A DNA stretch of 29,619 nucleotides, taken from assembly GCA_035315065.1 (NCBI GenBank), contig DATFYM010000010.1, positions 1 to 29,619 of the forward strand, given 5' to 3'. Of this stretch, positions 22,622 to 29,619 are shown piece by piece. This DNA comes from DATFYM01 sp035315065 (GTDB lineage Bacteria > Acidobacteriota > Terriglobia > UBA7540). Below the pieces are notes generated by a model, which saw only the letters and a list, made by a program, of their open reading frames with translations, searched no databases and was not told the origin of the DNA. The translations under genes and the position numbers were made by a program. The first letter of the stretch is position 1; every line of letters starts with the position of its first letter.

Positions 22622-24464
22622 ATGTGCGGCATTTGCGGAGTCTACAATTTCGGAACCGGGGAGCCCGTGGCGCGCGACCTCCTGAAGCGTTCGACCGACG
22701 CCATGGCCCATCGCGGCCCGGACGACGAGGGGTTCCACGTTGACGGTGACTGCGGGCTTGGCAATCGCCGCCTGAGCATCATCGATCTTGCCGGCGGCCA
22801 TCAGCCCATCGCCAACGAGGACGAAACCATCTGGATTACTTTCAACGGCGAGATCTACAACTATCGCGAACTGCGCCCCGGCCTCGAGTCGCGTGGCCAT
22901 CGGTTTCGCACTTCCACCGACACCGAGGCCATCGTTCACCTCTACGAAGACTACGACCTCCACTGCGTCGATCACCTGCGCGGCATGTTCGCCTTTGCGC
23001 TGTGGGACAGCCGCCGTCGGCGCTTGCTTGTGGCGCGAGACCGCCTCGGGATCAAGCCCGTGTTTTACCGCCTGGAGCCGGGCCGCCTCGTTTTTGCCTC
23101 GGAACTGCGCGCGCTCGGTGAGCTGGCCGCTGCGTCGTTCGAAATCGATCCGCAATCTGTGTACGATTTCTTTGGATTTCGCTATGTGCCGGCGCCGCGG
23201 ACGTTCTACCGCGGGGTCGAAAAGCTGCCGCCCGGCCACGTGCTGCAGGCGAACGCCAACGGTGTCAGGACCAGCGCGTACTGGGATGTTCCCCGCGAGG
23301 AGCACACCTCGCGCAGTGCGTCGGAATGGGCCGAAACCGTGGCGGAGACGCTTCGCGAGTCCGTTCGCCTGCGACTGATTGCCGACGTGCCGCTGGGCGT
23401 CTTCCTTAGCGGCGGCGTCGACTCGAGCGCTGTCGTGGCCCTCATGGCCGAGCTTGGACACCGGCCGCTGCGTAGCTTTTCTGTCGGGTTCGACGAGCCC
23501 GGTTACAGCGAGTTGCCGTACGCGCGCCAGGTGGCCCGCCGGTTTTCGACCGAGCATCACGAGCTAGTGGTGAGGCCGCAGGATCTAGCTGCGGACCTGC
23601 CGCACTTGATCGCCTTTCGCAACGAACCGATCGCCGAGGCCACCGACATCGCTCTCTACCGGATCTCGCGCCTCGCGGCCCAAAGCGTCAAAGTGGTGCT
23701 GGCCGGGGAAGGCGGCGATGAGCTTTTCGCGGGCTATTCGAAGTATGCGTTCGACCCCCTGGCCAGGCTGGTTTCCCGGCTCCCCGGGGACTTCGCGCGC
23801 ACGCTCTCGCGCTGCCTTCCCTATGGACAGCGGCGGGTGCAAATCGCCCTGGAAAAGCTCTCCATGCGCGACGAGGCCGAGCGCTTCGCCACCTGGTTTG
23901 CCTCCTTTTCCCGCAGCGAGCGCAGTTTGTTGTTTGCACCGGAGTTCTTGGAGCAGGTGGACACCGAGCATCCGGCGCGAGTGTTCGCGCAGGTCCTTGA
24001 AAAGGCCGGTGACCGGTCGCCCTTGAAGCGCATGCTCTATGCCGACCTGAAAATCTGGTTGCCCGACAATCTCCTCTTAAGGGGAGACCAGATGACCATG
24101 GCGGCATCTATCGAAGAGCGCGTACCCTTTCTCGACCACAAGCTGGTGGAACTGGCGTCCCGTATACCGGACTCGTTGCTCGTCCGCGGGCTTCGCACCA
24201 AGGTGCTGCTGAAGCAGGCGCTCCGTTCGCGGCTGCCGGCAGAGCTCCTCCACCGGCGCAAGGTGGGATTCGCCGTTCCCATCGGCCCCTGGTTTCGCGG
24301 ACCTCTCAAGTCGTTCGTATCGGACCTGCTGCTCTCTTCCGGCGCTCGCACTCACGACTACTTCGATCGCGTCCAGATGGAGCGGTTCGTCCGCGAGCAT
24401 ATCGACGGCGTGCGAGACTACCAGAAGCAGCTTTGGGCGTTGGTGAATTTTGAACTGTGGAGAA

Positions 24465-24475
<11 letters not shown>
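22622..24475 (+). CDS. asnB: Asparagine synthetase (glutamine-hydrolysing) AsnB-type amidotransferase
   Basis: The 617-residue enzyme has an N-terminal class II glutaminase domain (Cys2 as nucleophile in MCGICGVYN, RGPDDEG, FNGEIYNYREL, RDRLGIKP) and a synthetase domain with the ATP-pyrophosphatase loop FLSGGVDSS (about 261-269), VLAGEGGDELFAGY and LRGDQMTMAASIEERVPFLD. It transfers glutamine-derived ammonia to an ATP-activated carboxylate. Classic product is asparagine, but copies inside polysaccharide loci (as for WbpS-type enzymes) may amidate uronic-acid sugars; that is inferred from context. The ATG is certain because Cys2 must be second, yet no ribosome site precedes it, only the hairpin and a run of A. 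Confidence 0.94.
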
Positions 24476-24735
<260 letters not shown>

Positions 24736-25926
24736 TCTGTCTGCATCATCGTGGAAAACCTGCCCGTGCCCGTGGACCGCCGCGTGTGGCAGGAGGCGCG
24801 GACCCTGACCGCAGCGGGGTATCGCGTTTCCATCATCTGCCCCAAGGGAAGCGGCTTCGATCTATCCCGAGAGACGCTGGAAGGCATCGACATTTACCGG
24901 CATCGGATCTGGGAAGCGTCCGGGCCGCTCGGCTATCTCATCGAATACGGCAGCGCGCTCGCGGTTGAGTTCTTCCTGGCGCTCAGGATTTACGCGCGCA
25001 CCCGCTTTCGCGTTCTACAGGCTTGCAATCCTCCGGACACCATGTTTCTTATTGGGCTGTTCTTCAAACTCTTCGGAGTGCGATTCATTTTCGATCATCA
25101 CGACCTCAACCCGGAACTCTTCGAGACGAAATTTCACCAAAAGGGCTTCTTCTACCGCTTGGTTTGCCTGGCTGAGCGCCTGACGTTTCGGACCGCGGAC
25201 GTTGCGATCGCTACCAACGACTCTTACCGGGACATCGCCCTGAGCCGCGGGGGCATTTCGCCGGAGCGCAGTTTCGTGGTGCGAAGCTGTCCCGACCTGG
25301 ACAACCTCCGCCGCCAGCCGCCGCGGCCCGAGCTCAAGGAAGGAAAGGACCACCTGGTGGTTTATCTTGGCGTGATGGGGCCGCAGGACGGTCTCGATCT
25401 CCTCCTGGAGTCCATCCGGGCCCTGGTGAAAGACGAGAATCGCGATGACACGTTGTTTGTGCTCATCGGCGGCGGCACCGAGCTTCCGTCGCTCAAAGCC
25501 GCGGCGCACGCCAAGGACTTGGACGAGGTGGTCAGGTTCACCGGCCGCTTGCCCGACGACGAAGTAGGCGCGTACTTCGCCACCTCCGACCTCGGCGTCG
25601 CGCCGGACCCGAAGAACGCGATGAATGACGTATCGACGATGAACAAAGTCCTGGAGTACATGGCCTACGACCTTCCGGTGGTCCTCTACGACCTGACAGA
25701 GGGGCGCCGCTCGGCGGAAGACGCGGCCCTTTATGCCCGAGACAACAACCCATTCGACTTCGCCCGGCAGATCGCGAAGCTGCTGGATTCCGAGGCGCTA
25801 CGGCGTGAGTTGGGCCGGCGCGGACGGCGTCGCATCGAGGAACGGCTGAACTGGAGTATCGAGAAGCAAGCGTTGCTGAAGGCCTACCGGACCGCCCTTC
25901 GGGACGATTGACTTAAGCGTTGGCTT

Positions 25927-26124
25927 TCAGGTTTCAGTAAGCAGCCTTTCCTCGCGGCGGTGGTCCAGAGCCGAGATGACCTCTTCGTACTCGGCATAGA
26001 TGCTCCCGCTGACGCACATTTGGATCGACCCGCCGATGGCCAGGAGGAATATCTGGGCTGGAGGCCCGAGGGGCTGCAACAACGCGGAAACGATGGTGTT
26101 GGTATCGAGGACGACGCGGATCAT
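25927..26124 (-). pseudogene. PIN-domain toxin truncated at about half length
   Basis: The 65-residue frame opens MIRVVLDTNTIVSALLQP (first PIN Asp at residue 7) and continues LLAIGGSIQMCVSGSIYAEYEEVI, matching the COG1569-type PIN toxins, which are usually 130-145 residues. After EEVIS the sequence becomes unlike the family (ALDHRREERLLTET) and stops; the remaining acidic residues are absent and the glycosyltransferase lies just beyond. It is therefore an inactive remnant. Its ATG overlaps the antitoxin stop by four bases (ATGA), the normal arrangement. Confidence 0.75.
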
Positions 26125-26363
26125 GAGCCCGGCTGCAATCGCGATCCCCGCCGCGCCGCCGCAATCTCCGTGTCGATCTCATCTCCGGAAAGCCGATCGA
26201 GGCCGGATTCCTTCGCGCTTCCCCATGACTTCTGAAGCCACTCCGGCACGAGGTCATGCTCCAGCACCTGCCGGGCGTATTGCTCGGCGGAGAGGCCGCG
26301 CGCCCGCGCCTTTGCCGCCAGGGCCGCTGTTTGCTCGTCGGGAAGATCAATGGTCAACGTCAT
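26121..26363 (-). CDS. Antitoxin of the truncated PIN module
   Basis: The 80-residue product opens MTLTIDLPDEQTAALAAKA and continues RGLSAEQYARQVLEHDL, a beta-helix-helix DNA-binding start typical of ribbon-helix-helix antitoxins, with an acidic toxin-binding tail. The ATG at 26363 has GAGAG seven bases before it; longer open frames upstream are ignored. A 12-base dyad AGTTGCACAACT at 26388-26399, 25 bases ahead of the start, could be its autoregulatory operator. Its toxin is broken, so it is now probably an orphan. Confidence 0.72.
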   Translation of the reverse strand: MTLTIDLPDEQTAALAAKARARGLSAEQYARQVLEHDLVPEWLQKSWGSAKESGLDRLSGDEIDTEIAAARRGSRLQPGS

Positions 26364-26444
26364 GGGCCGCTCTCGTTCAAGCGTGTCAGTTGCACAACTA
26401 CTGTACATCGAAAAACACCAACCGCGCAAACGCGACAGACTCCA

Positions 26445-26507
26445 CTCTGTGTAATCTGCGGAATCCGTGGATTATCTTCTTCTCTTCCAATCGTCAATCG
26501 TCAATCT
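26445..26507. repeat. Half-element: right arms of two word families in a row
   Basis: TGTGTAATC-TGCGGAATC-CGTGGATT (the word of 19263) is followed by CTTCTTCTCTTCC and CAATCGT-CAATCGT-CAATC (the word of 11051 and 17495). Both arms have right-hand orientation and neither has a left partner here. Confidence 0.7.
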
Positions 26508-26509
26508 GA

Positions 26510-26607
26510 ATGAACTACAGCGGGTAGCCCGGACTCGCGGAGAAACGCTGTTCTCTCGAAAGAAAGAACCGCAGACTTCGAAGGGCGTGAGGTCTCTATG
26601 CGCTTGC
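26510..26607. repeat. 98-base direct repeat, copy 1
   Basis: Starts ATGAACTACAGCGGGTAGCC and ends CGCTTGC. Copy 2 at 27967-28065 has the same orientation; the first 65 bases differ at only about four positions, the last 30 more. It lies just beyond the stop of the minus-strand DUF5615 gene. Confidence 0.85.
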
Positions 26608-26633
26608 TTGCTACTTGTTGCTGGTTGCGAGAC

Positions 26634-26960
26634 TCAACCGATTTGTATCACTTGGCCAGGCTTGAGGGAGGGCACGGCGTTTAGGTTTAGGATGGCGGGG
26701 ACGTGAGGCAGTAGGTCAGGCAGGCGGTTTGACTTGGCACGGATAATGACAAGAGATATGGTTCGGCCCGCGAGGTTTTGCTGGTAAGGCATCCCTCTGT
26801 CCATCGTTATGACAACCTGCCAGCCGGATCGTTCGGCCAGCGCCAGCAGTTGGCCATTCGTCTTCCCAGCCAAACCGGCCTGGGGCACCGTCCGGCAGTC
26901 ATGGCCAACCAAATGTACTCGGAGGTCCCGCGGCAGGCATTCGTCCAGCAGAATCTTCAC
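26634..26960 (-). CDS. DUF5615 PIN-like toxin
   Basis: The 108-residue protein opens MKILLDECLPRDLRVHL with the paired acidic residues of the DUF5615/Mut7-C-like PIN superfamily, and continues with VVITMDRGMPYQQNLAGRTI, a conserved family segment. It appears complete. Such proteins pair with DUF433 antitoxins and are presumed ribonucleases. Its ATG overlaps the stop of the DUF433 gene by four bases, so the two are translated together. It lies between the two copies of the 98-base direct repeat. Confidence 0.85.
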   Translation of the reverse strand: MKILLDECLPRDLRVHLVGHDCRTVPQAGLAGKTNGQLLALAERSGWQVVITMDRGMPYQQNLAGRTISLVIIRAKSNRLPDLLPHVPAILNLNAVPSLKPGQVIQIG

Positions 26961-27169
26961 CCGATCCTCGTCAAGAGCGAGTCCTTTGCGGTCTCCAGCG
27001 CCTCAATAGCCATTTCACGGGTAACAGTCGGGAATTGCTCCAGGAACTGGTCGAGAGTGTCGCCCGCCTCAAGGTAATCCAGCAGGTTTTGAAAAGGAAC
27101 ACGCGTGCCGCGAAAGCAGGGGATTCCTCCCAGAATATCCGGATTGCGCACGATCACGGTAGCAGCCAT
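26957..27169 (-). CDS. DUF433 antitoxin
   Basis: The 70-residue product shows the DUF433 pattern NPDILGGIPCFRGTRVPFQN, then LLDYLEAGDTLDQFLEQFP and VTREMAIEALE, a small helix-turn-helix-like fold found upstream of DUF5615 toxins. AGGAG six bases before the ATG at 27169 decides the start; a longer frame is open upstream without support. A TACAAT box (27194-27189, minus strand) lies 19 bases ahead. 27170-27400 otherwise holds no gene. Confidence 0.87.
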   Translation of the reverse strand: MAATVIVRNPDILGGIPCFRGTRVPFQNLLDYLEAGDTLDQFLEQFPTVTREMAIEALETAKDSLLTRIG

Positions 27170-27400
27170 GCTTGGCTCCTTCGCCTTCATTGTAGCGCAA
27201 TTGGCGCCCGTCGGAGAGGCATAAGCGGACGCCGCTGCCGCCGACCGGCTCTTGAGGGGTGAAGCTTTTTGGCTGGGGCCGCTGGAAGGACCGAGGCTGC
27301 AAATCAGGTCCACGCTACTAGCTCTGTCGAATGAGCACTTACCGGGAACCGGTCATCCTGCAGGGAGGGCCTCCGTCAGGCCGCGCTCCGCCATGGGGCC

Positions 27401-27673
27401 TTATCGTCTTGCGAGAAGCCTTTCATATTCTTCGTGGGTGCCTATCCAGAACCAGAGGATCTCATCCGGCGATTCCCGAACGCCCACCGCGCGGTAATTA
27501 CGGCTGATACGGACCGCAACCAACCGGTCCGATCCATGAATCTGCTTGAAGTGCAAACCCGGATGACGAGGGTTTTCCATGAATTGCCGATAAGCGGAAC
27601 GGGCCTGACGGCGAACCTCGGCAGGAAGCGCAGCCATCAGCTTCCGAAAGCCCTGGGTGACGTGCGAATTCAC
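27401..27673 (-). CDS. RelE/ParE-like toxin
   Basis: The 90-residue protein is a full-length RelE/ParE-superfamily toxin: FRKLMAALPAEVRRQARSAYRQF (helical hairpin), GLHFKQIHGSDRLVAVRISRNYRAVGV (central strands with basic residues) and ILWFWIGTHEEYERLL at the C-terminus. RelE-like members cleave mRNA on the ribosome and ParE-like ones inhibit gyrase; sequence alone does not decide. Its start overlaps the antitoxin stop by four bases. It appears intact, unlike most toxins in this region. Confidence 0.85.
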   Translation of the reverse strand: MNSHVTQGFRKLMAALPAEVRRQARSAYRQFMENPRHPGLHFKQIHGSDRLVAVRISRNYRAVGVRESPDEILWFWIGTHEEYERLLARR

Positions 27674-27888
27674 AATTGGTCAGGATCGAGCGGCGTCGTC
27701 AGACCTCGTGCGTGCTCATCCAGAGCCTCGTCCGCCATTCGCTCCAGAACGGTGCCGGGTTTTTCGAACAGCTCGCTCCATCGGCGCTCGGACTCTATCT
27801 CTGCGAGTAACCAGGCGCCGATCGCTTCCTGCTCACTTTCAGGGAGCTTTGAGGCTTCGGAAACCGCCTTTTCCAGAAGTTTTTCCAT
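27670..27888 (-). CDS. Antitoxin of the RelE/ParE-like module
   Basis: The 72-residue, mostly helical, acidic product (MEKLLEKAVSEASKLPESEQ, then AIGAWLLAEIESERRW, ending LTTPLDPDQL) matches small antitoxins encoded before RelE/ParE toxins. No DNA-binding fold is obvious. TACAAT (27902-27897 on the minus strand) lies eight bases before the ATG, and there is no ribosome site, suggesting a leaderless mRNA. Confidence 0.78.
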   Translation of the reverse strand: MEKLLEKAVSEASKLPESEQEAIGAWLLAEIESERRWSELFEKPGTVLERMADEALDEHARGLTTPLDPDQL

Positions 27889-27966
27889 CGCTATTCATTG
27901 TACCACGCGGCTACGGATTGGTGGCCTAGTCCAAGAGTCTTTGCGACGAATGTCCGATCTTTAAGC

Positions 27967-28065
27967 ATGAACTACAGCGGGTAGCCTGGACTCGCGGAGA
28001 AGCGCTGTTCTCGCGAAAGAAAGAACGGCAGGCCGCGGACGGCGTGAAGTCTGCCCGACGCTTGC
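27967..28065. repeat. 98-base direct repeat, copy 2
   Basis: Same orientation and end words as copy 1 at 26510-26607. The two copies bracket the only two intact toxin-antitoxin modules of the region. It also lies just before the promoter-like box of the next antitoxin. Confidence 0.85.
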
Positions 28066-28079
28066 CCCGGGGCGTCTGG

Positions 28080-28085
28080 TAGAAT
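28080..28085 (+). promoter_or_regulatory. -10 box directly before an antitoxin start
   Basis: TAGAAT lies seven bases before the ATG at 28093, with no ribosome site between. No good -35 is seen at standard spacing. Confidence 0.45.
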
Positions 28086-28092
28086 AGCTGTC

Positions 28093-28302
28093 ATGGCCAA
28101 GCCTTTGAGCGCCGAAGATATTTTCCCGCTGATTGCTCGCCTGACGCCACAGGAGCGCCTCCGCCTGTTTCGGTTGATCAGCCTACGGCCCGGAGCAGAC
28201 GATGGAGATGCTTACCGTGCGCTGCCTCCCCGAAATGAGGAGTTCTCAAGGGACGAGGAACCGCTTGCGTGGGACTCTGAAGGTTGGGAGGAGGTCAAGT
28301 GA
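28093..28302 (+). CDS. Small antitoxin-like protein of a MazF-type module
   Basis: The 69-residue acidic product (MAKPLSAEDIFPLIARLTPQ, ERLRLFRLI, tail LAWDSEGWEEVK) resembles antitoxin-side proteins encoded before PemK/MazF-like toxins. The next frame starts within its stop codon (GTGA overlap) and begins as such a toxin does. The toxin is a stub, so this gene is probably an orphan. Transcription appears to start at or next to the ATG. Confidence 0.65.
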   Translation: MAKPLSAEDIFPLIARLTPQERLRLFRLISLRPGADDGDAYRALPPRNEEFSRDEEPLAWDSEGWEEVK

Positions 28303-28370
28303 ACCGGGGCGAGATCCGCTGGTATACATTTTGGCTTCAGCGTATGATGCGTACATGGGCAACCGGGTGA
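28299..28370 (+). pseudogene. Stub of a MazF/PemK-like toxin
   Basis: From GTG at 28299 the frame reads VNRGEIRWYTF, the usual opening of MazF/PemK-family ribonucleases, then changes to unrelated residues (WLQRMMRTWATG) and stops at 28370. About 100 residues are missing. The break lies just before the next antitoxin, whose start codon (28355) is inside this frame, so a deletion probably fused two modules. Confidence 0.65.
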
Positions 28371-28648
28371 TCCATATTTCGGACGCGGATGCGGCAAGCG
28401 ATTTTACCTCGCTGCTGGATCGGGTGCGCGCCGGTGAGGAAGTGGTCATCGAGCACGATGCCCGTCCGGTGGCGGTGCTAAGTCCTGCCGATTCCGGCCT
28501 CGGCCGTTTGCTCTCCGAGTCCGTTGCGTTGGCCGAAGCCCATGCGAAGGAAATGGGCTACGAGCCTGTTATGGATGCGGACTTCGCCGCTGATCTCGAA
28601 GAAATCATCAAGAGCCGCAAGCCGCGAAATCTCCCGCCATGGGACTGA
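28355..28648 (+). CDS. Phd/YefM-family antitoxin
   Basis: The 97-residue product has the Phd/YefM N-terminal DNA-binding fold (VIHISDADAASDFTSLLDRV, EEVVIEHDARPVAVLSP) and a C-terminal toxin-binding tail with DADFAADLEEIIKSRK, the pattern seen before FitB/VapC-type PIN toxins. A TATGAT box ends six bases before the ATG and no ribosome site is visible, so its mRNA may be leaderless. Its stop overlaps the toxin start by ten bases. The frame is open upstream, but that part overlaps other genes. Confidence 0.85.
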   Translation: MGNRVIHISDADAASDFTSLLDRVRAGEEVVIEHDARPVAVLSPADSGLGRLLSESVALAEAHAKEMGYEPVMDADFAADLEEIIKSRKPRNLPPWD

Positions 28649-29053
28649 TTCTCGACTCCAGTGTCCTCATCGCCGCCGAGCGGCGCGGGGGAGAGTGTGC
28701 GGCAAATCGTGAGACGGCTGCAAACCGCGCTCGGGGACGTCGAGTGCGCGCTCTCTGCCGTGACCATCGTCGAGCTCACCCACGGCATCTACCGGGCCAA
28801 GAGCGACGCCGACCGTGAGCGCCGTCGTGCCTTCTGCGAAGAGTTGCTCCGTGACATCGTGGTGTATCCGGTGGGTGTGGAGATCGCACAACTTGCCGGT
28901 CGCATCGAGGGCGAGCAAGCTGCCCGTGGCGTCAGCATCGCCTTCGAAGACCTGTTGATCGGTGCAACCGCGCTGCATCTCGGCTGGTCCGTCCTTACGC
29001 TCAACGTCGGCCATTTCCGGTTGATTCCCGGCCTCTCGGTGGTACAACTCTGA
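28639..29053 (+). pseudogene. VapC/FitB-like PIN toxin frameshifted at a G5 run
   Basis: From ATG 28639 the frame reads MGLILDSSVLIAAERRG (first PIN Asp at residue 6) and then leaves the family at GGGGG (28687-28691). Removing one G continues into ESVRQIVRRLQ, VTIVELTHGIYRA, IAFEDLLIGATALHLGW and LNVGHFRLIPGLSVVQL, a complete PIN domain with all acidic positions, ending at 29053. The intact remainder implies a recent or reversible frameshift, or a base-calling error in the run. As written the toxin is not made. Confidence 0.82.
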
Positions 29054-29162
29054 CTGTCTGGCTCGAAAGCCGTGTGTTTTTGAGACACCTGCCCCGCGAC
29101 ATGGATCACCACGCGGGTCGGCAGTCTCGATGCTGTTGTTTCACCGCAGGAGGTGCGCCTCG

Positions 29163-29387
29163 ATGAAGCGACGTAAGCTGGAAAAGAGCTCTGACTGTGT
29201 CGGATTCAAGCGCAAGGTCCAGGCCGAGATCTACCGGGAGATCAAAGGACTCTCGCCCGAAGAGGAAATTGAGTACTTCCGCCGAAAAGCGGCAGAAGGA
29301 CCTCTCGGCCAGTGGTGGAAGGCCCTCGAAAGCAGCTCGGGAGCTGCGGGCGACGACGCTTCGTTGACCGAGACCGTAAGGCGTTGA
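29163..29387 (+). CDS. Small orphan antitoxin-like protein
   Basis: The 74-residue charged helical protein (MKRRKLEKSSDCVGFKRKVQ, then IYREIKGLSPEEEIEYFRRKA and LGQWWKAL) resembles short proteins with a DCV-x-K-R motif encoded beside PIN toxins. AGGAGG nine bases before the ATG at 29163 supports the start. No toxin follows; an IS110 element appears to begin a short way downstream and may have displaced it. 29054-29162 shows nothing else. Confidence 0.65.
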   Translation: MKRRKLEKSSDCVGFKRKVQAEIYREIKGLSPEEEIEYFRRKAAEGPLGQWWKALESSSGAAGDDASLTETVRR

Positions 29388-29399
29388 CCTATTGAACGG

Positions 29400-29585
29400 C
29401 GATGGTATTCTCATCTGCACGCCGGCCCACGGCGCGGCTTGCCGAAAGCCCCGGATGTTTCTATGGGCCAGCGCAACGAAGGGTAGCGCAGAGCTGCTTT
29501 CCATGATTCCATAATGGCGTCGGCTCCTTCCGACCGGTAGACTTGGTTGTGTCGAGACCAAGGCGCGCCGGGAAAGGAGCCGAAC
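29400..29585 (+). ncRNA. Candidate IS110 left end with bridge RNA
   Basis: In the IS110 group the non-coding left end upstream of the transposase encodes a bridge RNA of about 150-200 bases that pairs with target and donor DNA. The stretch here is of that size, lacks a gene and is rich in stems: GTCGG-CTCCTT-CCGAC (29519-29534), CTTGGT with ACCAAG (29542-29547, 29557-29562) inside CCGG pairs (29534-29537, 29568-29571), and CCAT with ATGG around 29501-29517. The exact ends are not determined. Confidence 0.5.
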
Positions 29586-29619
29586 ATGTTCATTATCGGA
29601 TGTGATTTGCATACGCGCT
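29586..29619 (+). mobile_element. Start of an IS110-family transposase (runs off the window)
   Basis: The last 34 bases read MFIIGCDLHTR, the characteristic opening of IS110 transposases, where the Asp begins the RuvC-like DEDD catalytic site. GGAAAGGAG lies seven bases before the ATG. Only eleven codons are in view, so identification rests on this motif and the upstream architecture. Confidence 0.75.

Noticed and set aside
22613..23560. 315-residue open frame on the minus strand
   Set aside because: Complement of the asnB glutaminase domain; long antisense frames are common in GC-rich genes.
29106..29612. 168-residue minus-strand frame across the window end
   Set aside because: It overlaps the antitoxin-like gene with AGGAGG and the IS110 start; no motifs.

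Overview
This 29.6 kb, GC-rich (about 60%) chromosomal window most resembles a soil-type Acidobacteriota genome. That assignment is inferred from protein style, the trmFO-xerC gene pair, the many word-repeat hairpins between genes, and the dense toxin-antitoxin debris. No rRNA, tRNA or other decisive marker is present, and I found no CRISPR array.

Layout. 1-1133 has no convincing gene and holds old tandem and dispersed repeats. 1134-1814 (minus) is a membrane-anchored GcvH-like protein. 1815-2626 is a regulatory stretch ahead of a TolC-family outer-membrane protein (2627-4543). Then come a secreted thioredoxin-like protein, a four-helix membrane protein, a frameshifted DUF6544-type gene, a secreted SMP-30/gluconolactonase-like protein, a small coiled-coil membrane protein and a secreted TrbI-like/glycine-zipper protein (to 9520). 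9689-14753 is housekeeping: trmFO, xerC, lon. 15033-25911 is mainly a cell-surface polysaccharide region: a zinc-ribbon/TM2 protein, DUF2752, an O-antigen ligase/polymerase, a MurJ/Wzx-type flippase, two GT4 glycosyltransferases, a methyltransferase, a toroid-like protein and an AsnB-type amidotransferase. A broken VapBC pair sits inside it. 25927-29387 is a toxin-antitoxin island in which antitoxins are intact while most toxins are truncated or frameshifted. The window ends in the first codons of an IS110 transposase, preceded by a likely bridge-RNA region.

The most striking signal is not a gene. About nineteen sites carry arrays of 7-9 base words, usually as two inverted arms around a purine-start/pyrimidine-end core, so the whole forms a long hairpin. 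The word differs from site to site but the architecture is constant. Some hairpins are tandemly duplicated and some nested. They abut stop and start codons, supply the ends of several proteins, occur inside two reading frames as four units of the same 7-base word, and coincide with the breakpoint of a truncated VapC. They resemble in kind the heptanucleotide STRR repeats of filamentous cyanobacteria, but the palindromic, word-switching organisation looks worth describing.

Other signals: TATAAT-like boxes 5-9 bases before start codons of five genes (leaderless mRNAs), twin 17-base palindromes with a possible sigma-54 promoter before the efflux gene, and a 98-base direct repeat bracketing two intact toxin-antitoxin modules.
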